A DNA stretch of 64,000 nt, from NCBI GenBank assembly GCA_028688905.1, contig JAQTXH010000004.1:135636-199635 (forward strand). Direction: 5' to 3'. Numbering within the stretch: position 1 is the first letter of the stretch; each line of letters opens with the position of its first letter. Position numbers and translations under genes: made by a program. The notes under the pieces are model-generated. The model searched no databases and was not told the origin of the DNA. It worked only from the letters and a program-made list of their open reading frames with translations. The DNA comes from Acidiphilium sp. GTDB lineage: Bacteria > Pseudomonadota > Alphaproteobacteria > Acetobacterales > Acetobacteraceae. Below are positions 36,911 through 45,578 of the stretch, one piece after another.

Positions 36911-37968
36911 AGGTCGGGCCGGCGTTCGGCCAGCTTCCAGATATAGGCGATGACCTCGGCAACCGCCCGGTAGTGTTCCTGGGCAATTTCGGTATCTTCG
37001 TCCAGGGTGAACAATGCCCGTGCCAGCGGGGGATTAGGAACGATCGGAATCCGAAGCTCCCTGGCCATCTCACGAATTTTAGCGGCCATATGGTCCGCAC
37101 CCTTGGCAACCACCCGAGGGGCCTGGGTCTGACCCGCGTGATACTCCAGCGCGACGGCATAATGCGTCGGGTTTGTGACGACCACTGCCGCCCGTGCCAT
37201 TGCGGCTTTCAGGTTTCGCTTGGCCTGAAGGGCACGGAGTATTTTTAATTTTGCTTTGATCGCCGGATCGCCGTCGATTTCCTTCTGTTCGTCCTTGATT
37301 TCTCCTTGCGACATTTGGGTGCGTGTCGCAAACTGTCGCTTAGACCAGAGAAAATCCACCGCCGCGATCAATCCCTGGGTCAATGCGCCTGCAACGAGAA
37401 TTGTGACCAAGGCGTTCACAATGGTCGCCGGTATTGAGTTCACTGGCAGGGCGATTTGGTTAAATAACATATCGATGTGTTTATTTATAATAAAGTATAC
37501 AGCTGATCCTATGCAAATAATTTTTAAAATTGATTGTGATGATATAACGGTATGACGCAATGATAAAATATCAGATAATCCACTTATCGGATTCAGTCGA
37601 TCAAAATGAAGCCCAATCGCTTTTTTATTTAATCTAAATCCGGTTTGTAACAATGTTGCTGCGATAGAAGCTCCGCTGATACAAAGACCGGTTGCAATGA
37701 TGATTTCTGCAATCACGTCGATATCTGGTGAAATGAGGGCAATCATCTCGGCGGACGAATTAACCTGGCCGGCGTGGGCCAACAACTCGGTCAGCGATTC
37801 TGTTAATTTCCCTATCAACGCAGGAATGATACCGACAAAAACCAGAACCGCTGCGGCGAGTGTGGCGAATGTTGCGACCTCCCGGGAGATCACGCCATCC
37901 CCATCCGACTGCGCCTTGGTCAGACGAATAGGGGTGGCAGCTTCGGTCTGGCTGTCATTTTCTGCCAC
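36901..37968 (-). CDS. flhB: Flagellar export apparatus protein FlhB
   Basis: A 355-residue membrane protein of the flagellar type III export gate that switches substrate specificity. Four hydrophobic segments fill residues about 30-210. The cytoplasmic domain carries the autocleavage motif NPTHY (residues 266-270), confirming function-type conservation. The last part, PIVPNPPLARALF, is typical. It is the last gene of the flgB-flgC-fliE-fliQ-fliR-flhB run. Base composition from about 37.4 kb on is AT-richer than flanking genes. Its 3' end overlaps the convergent LON-domain gene by 10 bases. Confidence 0.95.
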   Translation of the reverse strand: MAENDSQTEAATPIRLTKAQSDGDGVISREVATFATLAAAVLVFVGIIPALIGKLTESLTELLAHAGQVNSSAEMIALISPDIDVIAEIIIATGLCISGASIAATLLQTGFRLNKKAIGLHFDRLNPISGLSDILSLRHTVISSQSILKIICIGSAVYFIINKHIDMLFNQIALPVNSIPATIVNALVTILVAGALTQGLIAAVDFLWSKRQFATRTQMSQGEIKDEQKEIDGDPAIKAKLKILRALQAKRNLKAAMARAAVVVTNPTHYAVALEYHAGQTQAPRVVAKGADHMAAKIREMARELRIPIVPNPPLARALFTLDEDTEIAQEHYRAVAEVIAYIWKLAERRPDLHV

Positions 37969-38056
37969 TAACTGGTTCCTTCATTTCTAAAATGGTATAA
38001 ATCGCGAAGGTTTCGACAGAATTTGGGTTTTAATGGCGAACTGGAAAACATTCCGA

Positions 38057-38833
38057 TTAAAGAGCGATATAGTGAAGCAGCAGGTGACTGGTCGCGTTCC
38101 GCCAAGTTTCCAGGATAGGATGCAAGAACATCGCAAAAAGTATCAGCCCAACCAAAATCTGTAGCGGTGCCGCCACAAAAAATATTTGGAGTTGTGGCGA
38201 TGCTTTGGCCATCAACGCTAGGCCGGCTTGCCAAATTAGCCCAATCACCAGAAACGGTGCCGCAATCTGGGTGGCGATCAGGAATTCGAAGGCGACTGAC
38301 TGAACGATAATTTTCATTATCGATGATAACAAATTGCTTTGCGACCATTGTCCTGAAAAATCGGCGGGAAGTTGATGAAATGAATTGATGAGAGCCAGGA
38401 TTGGGAATACAATCATCGCAGACCCAAAAAACATTACCGGCAACAACAAATTCAGAACACTGGCAATCAATGTGCTGTTCGATCCCAGATCGGTGCTGGG
38501 CAGCAGTACGCTCGACAGGCCGATTTGATAGGAGATGGCTTGCCCTGCCATGGGAAGGCTGGTCAGAATTGTTCTGGTAAGCCACCCGATTGTAATACCG
38601 ATAACAATTTGTTCTGTTATAAGCATAAGCAACGGTACCGGCATTTGAGGCATCGTCGGCAAGACATTTGCCACCAGTGGAGCAATGATCGTCGTCAATG
38701 CAATCGAAAGGCCAATGCGTGCCATTGGCGGAACGCCAGCTTCGCTGAAACCCGGAAGAATCATCACGACGCTGCTGATCCGAATAAAGACGATCAGAAA
38801 ATCAAACGTGATGTTTGACAGCAAAGGGTCCAA
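38057..38833 (-). CDS. fliR: Flagellar export apparatus protein FliR
   Basis: A 258-residue polytopic protein of the export gate core (the FliPQR complex). It has about six hydrophobic helices and the family text VVMILPGFSEAGVPPMARIG near residue 22. The start appears to be TTG at 38833, four bases after the fliQ stop; no ATG fits the usual N-terminal length, so the weak codon may lower FliR synthesis, consistent with its single copy per complex. Confidence 0.92.
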   Translation of the reverse strand: MDPLLSNITFDFLIVFIRISSVVMILPGFSEAGVPPMARIGLSIALTTIIAPLVANVLPTMPQMPVPLLMLITEQIVIGITIGWLTRTILTSLPMAGQAISYQIGLSSVLLPSTDLGSNSTLIASVLNLLLPVMFFGSAMIVFPILALINSFHQLPADFSGQWSQSNLLSSIMKIIVQSVAFEFLIATQIAAPFLVIGLIWQAGLALMAKASPQLQIFFVAAPLQILVGLILFAMFLHPILETWRNATSHLLLHYIAL

Positions 38834-38837
38834 AACA

Positions 38838-39104
38838 CTAGCCTACATGGATCATTGCAGAAAATATGCTGCGGGAGAATTCGCCGAGAATTGTCACAGA
38901 ATACCCACCCATCATCAGGAGCACACCGACAATCGCCAAGACTTTTGGCAAAAAAACAAGGCTCGGTTCATTGATTTGCGTGACAGCCTGCAAAATGGAG
39001 ATCCCCAACCCGGTTACGAGAGACGCAAGAAGCGGGGGTGCCGCCAGACGTGCCGCGATGTAGAGTGCCTGGTGTAAGATGATGGCAATTGATGGATCGG
39101 TCAT
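38838..39104 (-). CDS. fliQ: Flagellar export apparatus protein FliQ
   Basis: An 88-residue protein with two hydrophobic helices, the expected size and topology for FliQ. The conserved segment GLGISILQAVTQINEPSLVF spans residues about 35-54. The ATG at 39104 gives MTDPSIAIIL, fitting relatives; a longer frame upstream is discounted. It lies 85 bases after fliE and four bases before fliR. Confidence 0.93.
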   Translation of the reverse strand: MTDPSIAIILHQALYIAARLAAPPLLASLVTGLGISILQAVTQINEPSLVFLPKVLAIVGVLLMMGGYSVTILGEFSRSIFSAMIHVG

Positions 39105-39189
39105 GGCTATAAAGTGGAGAAAGCTTCGGTTTGATTGCCAAAACTGACCAGGGCTTGGGTCCAGCGCGTTCCGGTCGTGCAACTTTTAT

Positions 39190-39492
39190 TCATATTGGCA
39201 TACTCATAATTGATTGATAGGCTTGAATTAACTTGTCACGGATCGCCACGGTTGTTTGCAACGCCAACTGGGCTTGCGCCACCGATGTGACGACCTGGGT
39301 TAGATTGCCGTTTCCCATGAGACCGTTCTGCGCAATACTCTCGGTTGACGCGCTTTGCTTGACAGTATCCGTCACCATGTTCGAGAGATAATTTGTGAAG
39401 TCTTCGCCCACGCCGCCCGGGGTTTGAGCGGTGCGCTGGTAGGCGGCGGTACCGGAAACGGCGTTCAGGATTGTTGAAATGCTGCCTGACAT
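39190..39492 (-). CDS. fliE: Flagellar hook-basal body protein FliE
   Basis: A 100-residue basal-body adaptor between the MS-ring and the proximal rod. The C-terminal half has the FliE pattern (GNGNLTQVVTSVAQAQLALQ, then IRDKLIQAYQSIMSMPI). Its ATG overlaps the flgC stop as ATGA, so the two are translationally coupled. Confidence 0.92.
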   Translation of the reverse strand: MSGSISTILNAVSGTAAYQRTAQTPGGVGEDFTNYLSNMVTDTVKQSASTESIAQNGLMGNGNLTQVVTSVAQAQLALQTTVAIRDKLIQAYQSIMSMPI

Positions 39493-39896
39493 CAGATCAA
39501 GTCCAGGGTACAAGTGAGCATGCCACGCGTTGCGTTCATCACGGATAGGTTGGCGTCATACGATCGTTCCGCCTGTTGCATGTCCATCAGTTCGACAAAA
39601 CTGTTCACGTTTGGAAGCTTGACGTAGCCTTGCGCGTCGGCGGCGGGGTTCGACGGGTCATATTTGGTGGGGAATGAGGATTGATCTGTGCCGATCCTGC
39701 TGACCTCAACAAGATTGGTATTCAGGCTTTGATTGTATTCATCCTGAAACGTAATTGTCTGACGCTGGTATGGGTTGCTGCCTGGCGATGCGCCGGTGCT
39801 ATCGGCATTTGCCAGATTTTCCGCAATAACACGCAGCCGACTGCTTTGTGCGGAGAGTCCGGACGCCGAAATTGCCAATGATGTGCCAAATTCCAT
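39492..39896 (-). CDS. flgC: Flagellar basal-body rod protein FlgC
   Basis: A 134-residue proximal rod protein. It has the N-terminal rod/hook motif (SLAISASGLSAQSSRLRVIA ENLANADS, residues about 5-32) and the C-terminal VELMDMQQAERSYDANLSVM pattern. The start at 39896 matches the family; an in-frame extension upstream shadows the region after flgB. A hairpin related to the dispersed element lies between flgB and flgC. Confidence 0.94.
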   Translation of the reverse strand: MEFGTSLAISASGLSAQSSRLRVIAENLANADSTGASPGSNPYQRQTITFQDEYNQSLNTNLVEVSRIGTDQSSFPTKYDPSNPAADAQGYVKLPNVNSFVELMDMQQAERSYDANLSVMNATRGMLTCTLDLI

Positions 39897-39928
39897 TATG
39901 ATTGTCCTACGTCTAGAGTGAAAATAGG

Positions 39929-39964
39929 ATAGAGCCTGATTGTCTGTAAACCACCAGGCGCTAT
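39929..39964 (-). repeat. Hairpin related to the dispersed element, between flgB and flgC
   Basis: On the minus strand ATAGCGCCTG and CAGGCTCTAT form a 10-bp stem with one mismatch around a 16-base loop, followed by CCTATTTT. It repeats the first hairpin and T-rich tail of the elements at 15684 and 62099 but not their second hairpin. It overlaps the flgB stop codon and could act as an attenuator or partial terminator ahead of flgC. Confidence 0.55.
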
Positions 39965-40341
39965 GGGTTCGGGCCAAGAGCCGTTGTGAACATTCCAATG
40001 TAGGATTTATAAATATTCACTGCATATTGCTGATTAATTTGTGTTCGTGCCACTGCCGCCAGCTCCTGATTGAGCGACACGGCGTTCCCATCCGGCGCGC
40101 GTTCGGATACGACGGCGTCACTATCGGTCATGGTCGTGCTATCTGCCGGTTGCAGGTCGTTGGTGTGCGTTGTCACCAATGTGCCAGCGGTGGCATGAGC
40201 CAGGGTGCTCGAAAACGGCGGGGCGGTTTGCGGCGTGTAGCCGGGCGTATCGATATTCGCAATGTTCCGTGCCAGGATATTTTGCGATTGATCCAGGTAG
40301 TACACGCGCTTTGCCGCGATGCTTAAAAGATCTGCTGTCAT
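39961..40341 (-). CDS. flgB: Flagellar basal-body rod protein FlgB
   Basis: A 126-residue proximal rod protein with the N-terminal motif KRVYYLDQSQNILARNIANI DTPGY (residues about 10-34) and a C-terminal segment ARTQINQQYAVNIYKSYIGM. The ATG at 40341 follows GAGGAG. It is the first gene of the minus-strand flagellar run and is divergent from fliO across about 190 AT-rich bases that should hold both promoters. Confidence 0.93.
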   Translation of the reverse strand: MTADLLSIAAKRVYYLDQSQNILARNIANIDTPGYTPQTAPPFSSTLAHATAGTLVTTHTNDLQPADSTTMTDSDAVVSERAPDGNAVSLNQELAAVARTQINQQYAVNIYKSYIGMFTTALGPNP

Positions 40342-40534
40342 TGGCTCCTCACGATCATGGCGCATTGATACAGACTTGAAGTTAACAATCGCCTAATATC
40401 GACATGAAGACGCATTTTTAATTTTATTAGCCACGGAATATTTATATACCAAAAATTAACTATATTAGGTCATAGTAGGACCTAGTCGAGGGGATTTTCT
40501 GTCTTCGACGTCGATTGGGGAAAGATCCTATGCC

Positions 40535-40816
40535 ATGATGCCGCCAACAGTATTCAATGCAACAATTGCCCTCATCATCATTATCGGTGCCTTGATTGGG
40601 CTATCCCAGGTCGCGCGGCGCTACGGCCTCGCGCAAATTATTCAACGCCGCGGGCAAATGAGCCGCACCGCGAGATGTTCTAAATCCTGCCAGGTCGATC
40701 GGACCCGGAAATTGTCGATCATCGAGTTGGAGGGATGTCGCTTCGCCATTCTAACAGGGGGGCGGTCCGACCAGATTTTGATGCTCTCCCAATCGTTGCC
40801 GCAGGAGCATATGTGA
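40535..40816 (+). CDS. fliO: FliO-like flagellar assembly protein
   Basis: A 93-residue protein with one N-terminal membrane helix (NATIALIIIIGALIGLSQVA, residues about 8-27) and a short cytoplasmic beta-rich part (RKLSIIELEGCRFAILTGGR), matching the FliO layout. FliO helps FliP assemble into the export gate. The position directly before fliP, with overlapping TGATG codons, supports the call, although FliO sequences are weakly conserved. The exact start (40535 or 40538) is open. Confidence 0.8.
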   Translation: MMPPTVFNATIALIIIIGALIGLSQVARRYGLAQIIQRRGQMSRTARCSKSCQVDRTRKLSIIELEGCRFAILTGGRSDQILMLSQSLPQEHM

Positions 40817-41577
40817 TGATGTTTCTGCGGTCCCGCCTGGCGATTGTTTTGTATAATGTCATCATTGTTGTGATAGGTTCGACTGTTGTCGCGCAAGCGC
40901 AGTCGGTATCGCTCAATCTCGGGCATGGCGGGGCACCGGAAACCGCGAAGCTGATCCAACTGGTTTTGATGATCGGTTTGATGGCGTTGGCACCCAGCCT
41001 TTTGGTCATGCTGACGGCATTCACCAGAATAATTATTGTTCTCAGTATCTTGCGCACGGCACTGGGAATGCAAACCATGCCGCCCAACACCGTTTTGATC
41101 GGGCTTGCACTCTTTCTCACCTATTTTGTGATGCAGCCGGTTTTCGACCAGGCTTGGTACGCGGGTTTGCAGCCGATGACACAGGGAACCGTCGATACAA
41201 TGACCGGAATTCGGCAGGCAGCGGCCCCGTTTCACGTCTTTTTGGCGCAGAACGCCCGGTCAGTGGATGTCCGGATGTTTTCGGCGATTGCACATATGCA
41301 ACTACCCGATCACCGATCCGACGTCTCATGGCGGGTGCTGATACCCAGTTTCGTCGTCGGTGAACTGCGGCGCGGATTCGAGATGGGGTTCATGATCTAC
41401 TTGCCGTTCATGGTGATCGACCTCGTGGTCTCGGCGATCCTCATGAGCCTCGGCATGATGATGCTGCCCCCCACAGCCGTATCGCTGCCGTTCAAGCTGA
41501 TATTTTTTGTGGTCATCAACGGATGGCAACTTATTTGTGGCAGCCTGGTACGAAGTTTTCCCGTAACCCATTTTTGA
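40816..41577 (+). CDS. fliP: Flagellar export apparatus protein FliP
   Basis: A 253-residue export-gate protein. After an N-terminal signal-like helix it shows the FliP pattern MLTAFTRIIIVLSILRTALG (near residue 74), and later IPSFVVGELRRGFEMGFMIY LPF (near residue 176) and MMMLPP. The ATG at 40816 overlaps the fliO stop. It ends at 41577, convergent with oxyR, and marks the right edge of the flagellar block. Confidence 0.95.
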   Translation: MMFLRSRLAIVLYNVIIVVIGSTVVAQAQSVSLNLGHGGAPETAKLIQLVLMIGLMALAPSLLVMLTAFTRIIIVLSILRTALGMQTMPPNTVLIGLALFLTYFVMQPVFDQAWYAGLQPMTQGTVDTMTGIRQAAAPFHVFLAQNARSVDVRMFSAIAHMQLPDHRSDVSWRVLIPSFVVGELRRGFEMGFMIYLPFMVIDLVVSAILMSLGMMMLPPTAVSLPFKLIFFVVINGWQLICGSLVRSFPVTHF

Positions 41578-41614
41578 AAGCAATCGCTCCCGAATGAAAA
41601 TGGCGGCGGGGTTT

Positions 41615-42523
41615 TCAAGGTGCCGGATTGGCAATCGCGCTGGCGACCATGGGCCACAGCGCGCGGTATTCCAGAATGCGCGGCGCACCGGGCCGGAAGA
41701 CCAGCGAAATGGTCCGCCAGGCACCGGCACCATCAAGCCGGCGCAACGCGACATCTACCCCCCGCGCGATACCACACGCAGCGGCAAGGCGCGGCAACAG
41801 AGTTATGCCGAGGCCCCCGCTGACCATGTGGATCAATGTGTGGAGCGAGGTGGCGGCGAAGGCGGCTTGCGGCGTCGCAGTGCGGCAGGCCGCCAGAACA
41901 TGGTCCCGCAGGCAATGCCCGTCCTCCAGCAGAAGCATCGTCTCACGGGACAATGCCGCCATCGGCACGGCGTCCCTGGCGGCGAGAGGGTGTGCCTTGG
42001 GCATTGCCACCATGAATTCGTCCCGCGCCACGGGCAGCGTTTCTGCACCGCCACATGGGTAGGGTTCGGCAAGGATCAGCAGATCGAGGCGATCGGCAAA
42101 CAGATCGTCGAGCAGACGCGCGCTGGTATCCTCACGCAGCATGAGGCGGAGGCCCGGATAGGTGTGGCGCAGGAGCGGAACGAGGCGCGGGAGCAGGAAA
42201 GGGCCAATGGTGGGAATGAGGCCGAGGCGAAGCTGACCGGCGAGCGGCGCGCGTATCGCGTCCGCCGCGTCCGCGATCTCCTGGAGGGCGGCGAGGGCGG
42301 TGTGCGCCCGCTCGACGAGTTCGGCACCCAACGGCGTGAAAACCACCCGGCGACCGGAACTACGATCGAGGATCTGGGCATCAAGGGTGCGTTCGAGAGC
42401 GATGATGCCGGTCGAAAGGGTGGATTGGCTAACCGCACAACGCGCCGCCGCGCGTCCGACGTGGGCGGTTTCGCCGAGAGCCACGAGATACCGAAGTTGC
42501 TGTGTGCTGGGGAGAGGAGTCAT
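41615..42523 (-). CDS. oxyR: Hydrogen peroxide-sensing LysR regulator OxyR
   Basis: A 302-residue LysR-type regulator with an N-terminal winged helix-turn-helix (residues about 6-65: QLRYLVALGETAHVGRAAAR). The redox pair is clear: DGHCLRDHVLAAC gives Cys204 and Cys213, matching Cys199 and Cys208 of E. coli OxyR, and the ATSLHTLIHMVSGGLGITLL P stretch follows. It should activate peroxide defence genes on disulfide formation. It is divergent from ahpC, its expected target, over about 160 bases. A GTG one codon upstream (42526) is an alternative start. Confidence 0.94.
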   Translation of the reverse strand: MTPLPSTQQLRYLVALGETAHVGRAAARCAVSQSTLSTGIIALERTLDAQILDRSSGRRVVFTPLGAELVERAHTALAALQEIADAADAIRAPLAGQLRLGLIPTIGPFLLPRLVPLLRHTYPGLRLMLREDTSARLLDDLFADRLDLLILAEPYPCGGAETLPVARDEFMVAMPKAHPLAARDAVPMAALSRETMLLLEDGHCLRDHVLAACRTATPQAAFAATSLHTLIHMVSGGLGITLLPRLAAACGIARGVDVALRRLDGAGAWRTISLVFRPGAPRILEYRALWPMVASAIANPAP

Positions 42524-42686
42524 CACGGGTGTCCTTCATCGGTTCAATCGATCAACCTTGCGCAAATCTTTCATTGGCAATTGGCTACCAGAAACGCCAT
42601 AACACATATCGTACGGTGTATGACCGTGTCGCGTTGCCGGGTACCGGTGCGTGAAAACATTACAAAATTGCAGGAGTTTCAAGGAC

Positions 42687-43238
42687 ATGCTGACAATCGG
42701 CGATCACCTTCCCTCATTCAGTTTGAAAGCCGTCAAGGGCGGCCCCGCCGGACTCAAACTCGACTCGGCCTTCATCGACATCACCGATAAGTCCGACAAA
42801 GGCAAGTGGAAGATCGTTTTCGCTTGGCCGAAGGACTTCACCTTTGTCTGCCCGACTGAAATCGTCGCATTCGGCAAGCTCGCGCACGACTTCGCCGATC
42901 GTGACGCCGTCGTCTACGGGCTTTCGACCGATAGCGAGTTCGTGCATATGAACTGGCGCATCCATCACGAAGATCTGAAGGGCTTGCCGATTCCGATGCT
43001 TGCCGATGTGAAGCGCGAATTGTCTTCTGCGCTGGGCATTCTGGACAAGCAGGAAGGTGTTGCGCTGCGCGCGACCTTCATTGTCGATCCCGAAGGCATT
43101 ATCCGTTTCGTCTCGGTGAACGACCTTGATGTCGGCCGTAACCCGCAAGAGGTGCTGCGCGTCCTCGATGCGTTGCAGAGCGATGAGCTATGCCCCTGCA
43201 ACTGGCAGAAGGGTGAGCCGACCTTGAAGGTTGCCTGA
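42687..43238 (+). CDS. ahpC: Peroxiredoxin AhpC (AhpD-linked type)
   Basis: A 183-residue peroxiredoxin that reduces hydrogen peroxide and organic peroxides. The peroxidatic cysteine is in TFVCPTEI (Cys55), and the C-terminal ELCPCNW motif (Cys169, Cys171) holds the resolving cysteines, as in the actinobacterial AhpC reduced by AhpD. The ATG at 42687 has AAGGA upstream. It is followed by ahpD and is divergent from oxyR, so peroxide induction is likely. Confidence 0.94.
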   Translation: MLTIGDHLPSFSLKAVKGGPAGLKLDSAFIDITDKSDKGKWKIVFAWPKDFTFVCPTEIVAFGKLAHDFADRDAVVYGLSTDSEFVHMNWRIHHEDLKGLPIPMLADVKRELSSALGILDKQEGVALRATFIVDPEGIIRFVSVNDLDVGRNPQEVLRVLDALQSDELCPCNWQKGEPTLKVA

Positions 43239-43260
43239 ACTTCGTAACACAACACCATAA

Positions 43261-43295
43261 TCCGCCGCCGTATTCGCCACGGGTGCGGCGGCGGA
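43261..43295 (+). terminator. Hairpin between ahpC and ahpD
   Basis: TCCGCCGCC (43261-43269) pairs with GGCGGCGGA (43287-43295) around a 17-base loop. No U-tract follows, so it may attenuate rather than end transcription, giving ahpC more message than ahpD. Confidence 0.45.
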
Positions 43296-43379
43296 CCGGA
43301 CTACTCCACTGTTGCGTTTACTGGCGCGAAGTGATCAAGCGACACCAGATCTGAAATGACCGACGAAAGGAGAGCGCTC

Positions 43380-43934
43380 ATGCCTCTCGAACAGCTGCGA
43401 AACCGCATCCCCGAATATGCGCGTGACATCCGCCTCAACCTCGGCACGCTGGCGACCGAACCGTCGCTCACCGAGCAGCAGCGTGCCGGTACTTTTGTCG
43501 CCGCCGCACTGGCCGCGCGCAACCCTGACGTGATCCGCGCGATCGAGGCGGAATTCAGCGCCAGACTCTCACCCGAAGCGTTCGATGCGGCGCGCGCTGC
43601 CGCCGCGATCATGGCGATGAACAATGTCTATTACCGCTTCACCCACTTGGTCGGCGGCGATTATGGCCGCATGCCGGCGCGGCTGCGGATGAGCGTGATT
43701 GGCAAGCCGGGCGTTCCGAAGGAAGATTTCGAACTTTGGTCGCTCGCGGTCTCGGCGGTCAATGGCTGCGGCATGTGCATGGAGAGCCATGAAACGGTGG
43801 TTCGTGCCGCCGGCATTACCCAGGAGCAGGTGTTGGCGGCCGTCAAAATCGCTGCCGTGATCCACGCCACCGCAACCGTGATCGACGCAGTGAACGCCCA
43901 CCGGGATGTGGCAGACCATGCGCAAGCCGCCTGA
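43380..43934 (+). CDS. ahpD: Alkyl hydroperoxide reductase AhpD
   Basis: A 184-residue carboxymuconolactone-decarboxylase-fold protein with the active site [11 protein letters not shown] (Cys130, Cys133, His137). In mycobacteria AhpD passes electrons from lipoylated enzymes to AhpC, and the CPC-type AhpC next door fits this. The ATG at 43380 follows AAAGGAG. The about 140-base gap from ahpC holds a hairpin. Confidence 0.93.
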   Translation: MPLEQLRNRIPEYARDIRLNLGTLATEPSLTEQQRAGTFVAAALAARNPDVIRAIEAEFSARLSPEAFDAARAAAAIMAMNNVYYRFTHLVGGDYGRMPARLRMSVIGKPGVPKEDFELWSLAVSAVNGCGMCMESHETVVRAAGITQEQVLAAVKIAAVIHATATVIDAVNAHRDVADHAQAA

Positions 43935-43985
43935 AACCTGCGAGGACGTCGACGGTTCCGCCTGTCGGCCAGGCAGGTCTCTGGC

Positions 43986-44633
43986 CTAAATACCGGCCAG
44001 TTCCGTCATCAGCGCCTCGGTGGTGATTTGGCGACAATAGCCACGATTGTTGAATTGCGAATGGCGCTGCCGCTCGGCACTCAGGGTTGCGCACGCATCG
44101 GTGACCAGCGTGACCAGATACCCGTAGTCGCAGGCGTCCCGGACCGTGCTGTCCACACACTGGTCGGTCAAAACGCCAGACACGATTAGATGTTTCACGC
44201 CAAGATTTCCGAGTACGTAATGAATGTTTGTCGAAATGAAGACAGACGACGATGTTTTCGGAAAAACCAACTCGTCACCGACTGGTGCAATGGCGCTGAG
44301 AATTTTTGCATCGTGTGACCCTTTGGGGCAGAACAGGCCCGAAATTTTGTAGTCCAGGCCCTGGTCCCGCCCATCCTGGGTCAGACTTTCGATTACCGTA
44401 TACATCACTTCGATGCCGGCCGTCCGGCAGGCTTGCTGAAGCATTGCCATGTTCGGTAGCGCCCGCTCGCGCATGTCACGCAGAAAATACCCGTATTCAG
44501 CCTCTACCTGCGCGGGCGAAAGTCCAGCATAGGCACCGCCGCCCTCGGCGCTGTAATTCTGCACGTCGATGAACAGCAAAGCAGTAGCCCCTTTGCGCAC
44601 CGGAACATCGCGCGACAGCGCGAAATCCTTCAC
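43986..44633 (-). CDS. Isochorismatase-like cysteine hydrolase
   Basis: A 215-residue protein of the isochorismatase/nicotinamidase fold. The catalytic triad can be placed as Asp23 (LLFIDVQNY), Lys126 (VFPKTSSSVF) and Cys159 (GVLTDQCVD), so hydrolysis of an amide or C-N bond is likely. The start is GTG at 44633, overlapping the upstream amidohydrolase stop as GTGA; the frame extends further only as its shadow. Coupling to an N-formylglutamate amidohydrolase-like gene and to an amine oxidase locus suggests work on a nitrogenous intermediate. The substrate is unknown. Confidence 0.85.
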   Translation of the reverse strand: MKDFALSRDVPVRKGATALLFIDVQNYSAEGGGAYAGLSPAQVEAEYGYFLRDMRERALPNMAMLQQACRTAGIEVMYTVIESLTQDGRDQGLDYKISGLFCPKGSHDAKILSAIAPVGDELVFPKTSSSVFISTNIHYVLGNLGVKHLIVSGVLTDQCVDSTVRDACDYGYLVTLVTDACATLSAERQRHSQFNNRGYCRQITTEALMTELAGI

Positions 44634-45424
44634 GCTGTGGCCCGATCCAGCATAGCCACCGCGCGCGGCAGCAGGCGCGCAAGACGCCGGCCCCATTCAG
44701 CCTGTCCCTCGGGGGTTTCGATCAGATCCTGGCGGATTTCGATTTCCACGTAGTCGAGATCACCATGCTCGGCATGCACCGGCACGCCATAATCGGTCTC
44801 GTCGCTCACGCTGTAGGGTTCGTTTTCGGCGACCACCAACTCTCCTTCGGCCACCAGCAGTCCGGCGAGCGCGCGCGATAGTCGCGGCCGGCGGTGGTAG
44901 AGCACGGCAACGTCCATCGGGCGCGGCACGCCTTGATAGATTGGGGTGAAACTGTGCATCGCGACATAAATCGGCGTGCGGCCCTGCGCGCGGCGTGCCG
45001 CGATCAGCCCGTCGATCGCTTGATGGTAGGGATCGAATATCGCTTGCCGTCGTGCGTCCTTGTCGGCTTTGTCCAACCCGACATTGCCAGGAATCGGCGT
45101 CATTTCGGAAATCACGGGAAATGCGCTGGCGACGTCGGGGCGGCGATTGCAATCGATGACCAGACGCGAATAAACCTGAAAAACCGCCGGCGCGCCCAAC
45201 AAAGCGGAAAGCACCTCGGTCACCCCCGCGATGCCGATATCCCAGCCTATATGCCGCCCTCGTTCGGCCTCGCTCACGCCCAGGTTGGCCAGCCTGCGCG
45301 GGATCAGGTTTCCGGCGTGGTCGGCGGTCAGCAGAAACCGGCTTGCGGCATCCGGGCGAAGAACGCGAAACGGCGGCGGTTCGTCGGGTTCAATCATGAT
45401 CGCCATTTCAGTAAACCGCCGCAT
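44630..45424 (-). CDS. N-formylglutamate amidohydrolase family protein
   Basis: A 264-residue protein of the HutG-type N-formylglutamate amidohydrolase family. Visible zinc-site and family stretches are LLTADHAGNLIPRRL near residue 31, RHIGWDIGIAGVTEV near residue 56, SRLVIDCNRRP near residue 86, and YVAMHSFTPIYQG near residue 152. The classical reaction frees glutamate from N-formylglutamate; many homologues of this broad family act on other formyl or amide compounds. The start is uncertain (in-frame ATGs at 45424, 45406 and 45397). It overlaps the isochorismatase-like gene and follows the permease and amine oxidase on the same strand. Confidence 0.85.
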   Translation of the reverse strand: MRRFTEMAIMIEPDEPPPFRVLRPDAASRFLLTADHAGNLIPRRLANLGVSEAERGRHIGWDIGIAGVTEVLSALLGAPAVFQVYSRLVIDCNRRPDVASAFPVISEMTPIPGNVGLDKADKDARRQAIFDPYHQAIDGLIAARRAQGRTPIYVAMHSFTPIYQGVPRPMDVAVLYHRRPRLSRALAGLLVAEGELVVAENEPYSVSDETDYGVPVHAEHGDLDYVEIEIRQDLIETPEGQAEWGRRLARLLPRAVAMLDRATA

Positions 45425-45578
45425 AATTTTTGCAAACGTCGCCAGCGTCCATCCTCCCCTTCAGGCATTGCAATCTCCGCGCGCGGCCCATGCGGGACAT
45501 CATGATCGTCGAGTGCGGTTTCGACCGGCCTTGTTCAGAACGGCTTCGCCGGGGATGATGTCCGCTGTGCGGTCGGCC

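Noticed and set aside
36901..41577. A non-flagellar type III secretion system
   Set aside because: FlgB, FlgC and FliE are rod/basal-body proteins of flagella, and no effector, needle or secretin gene is present.
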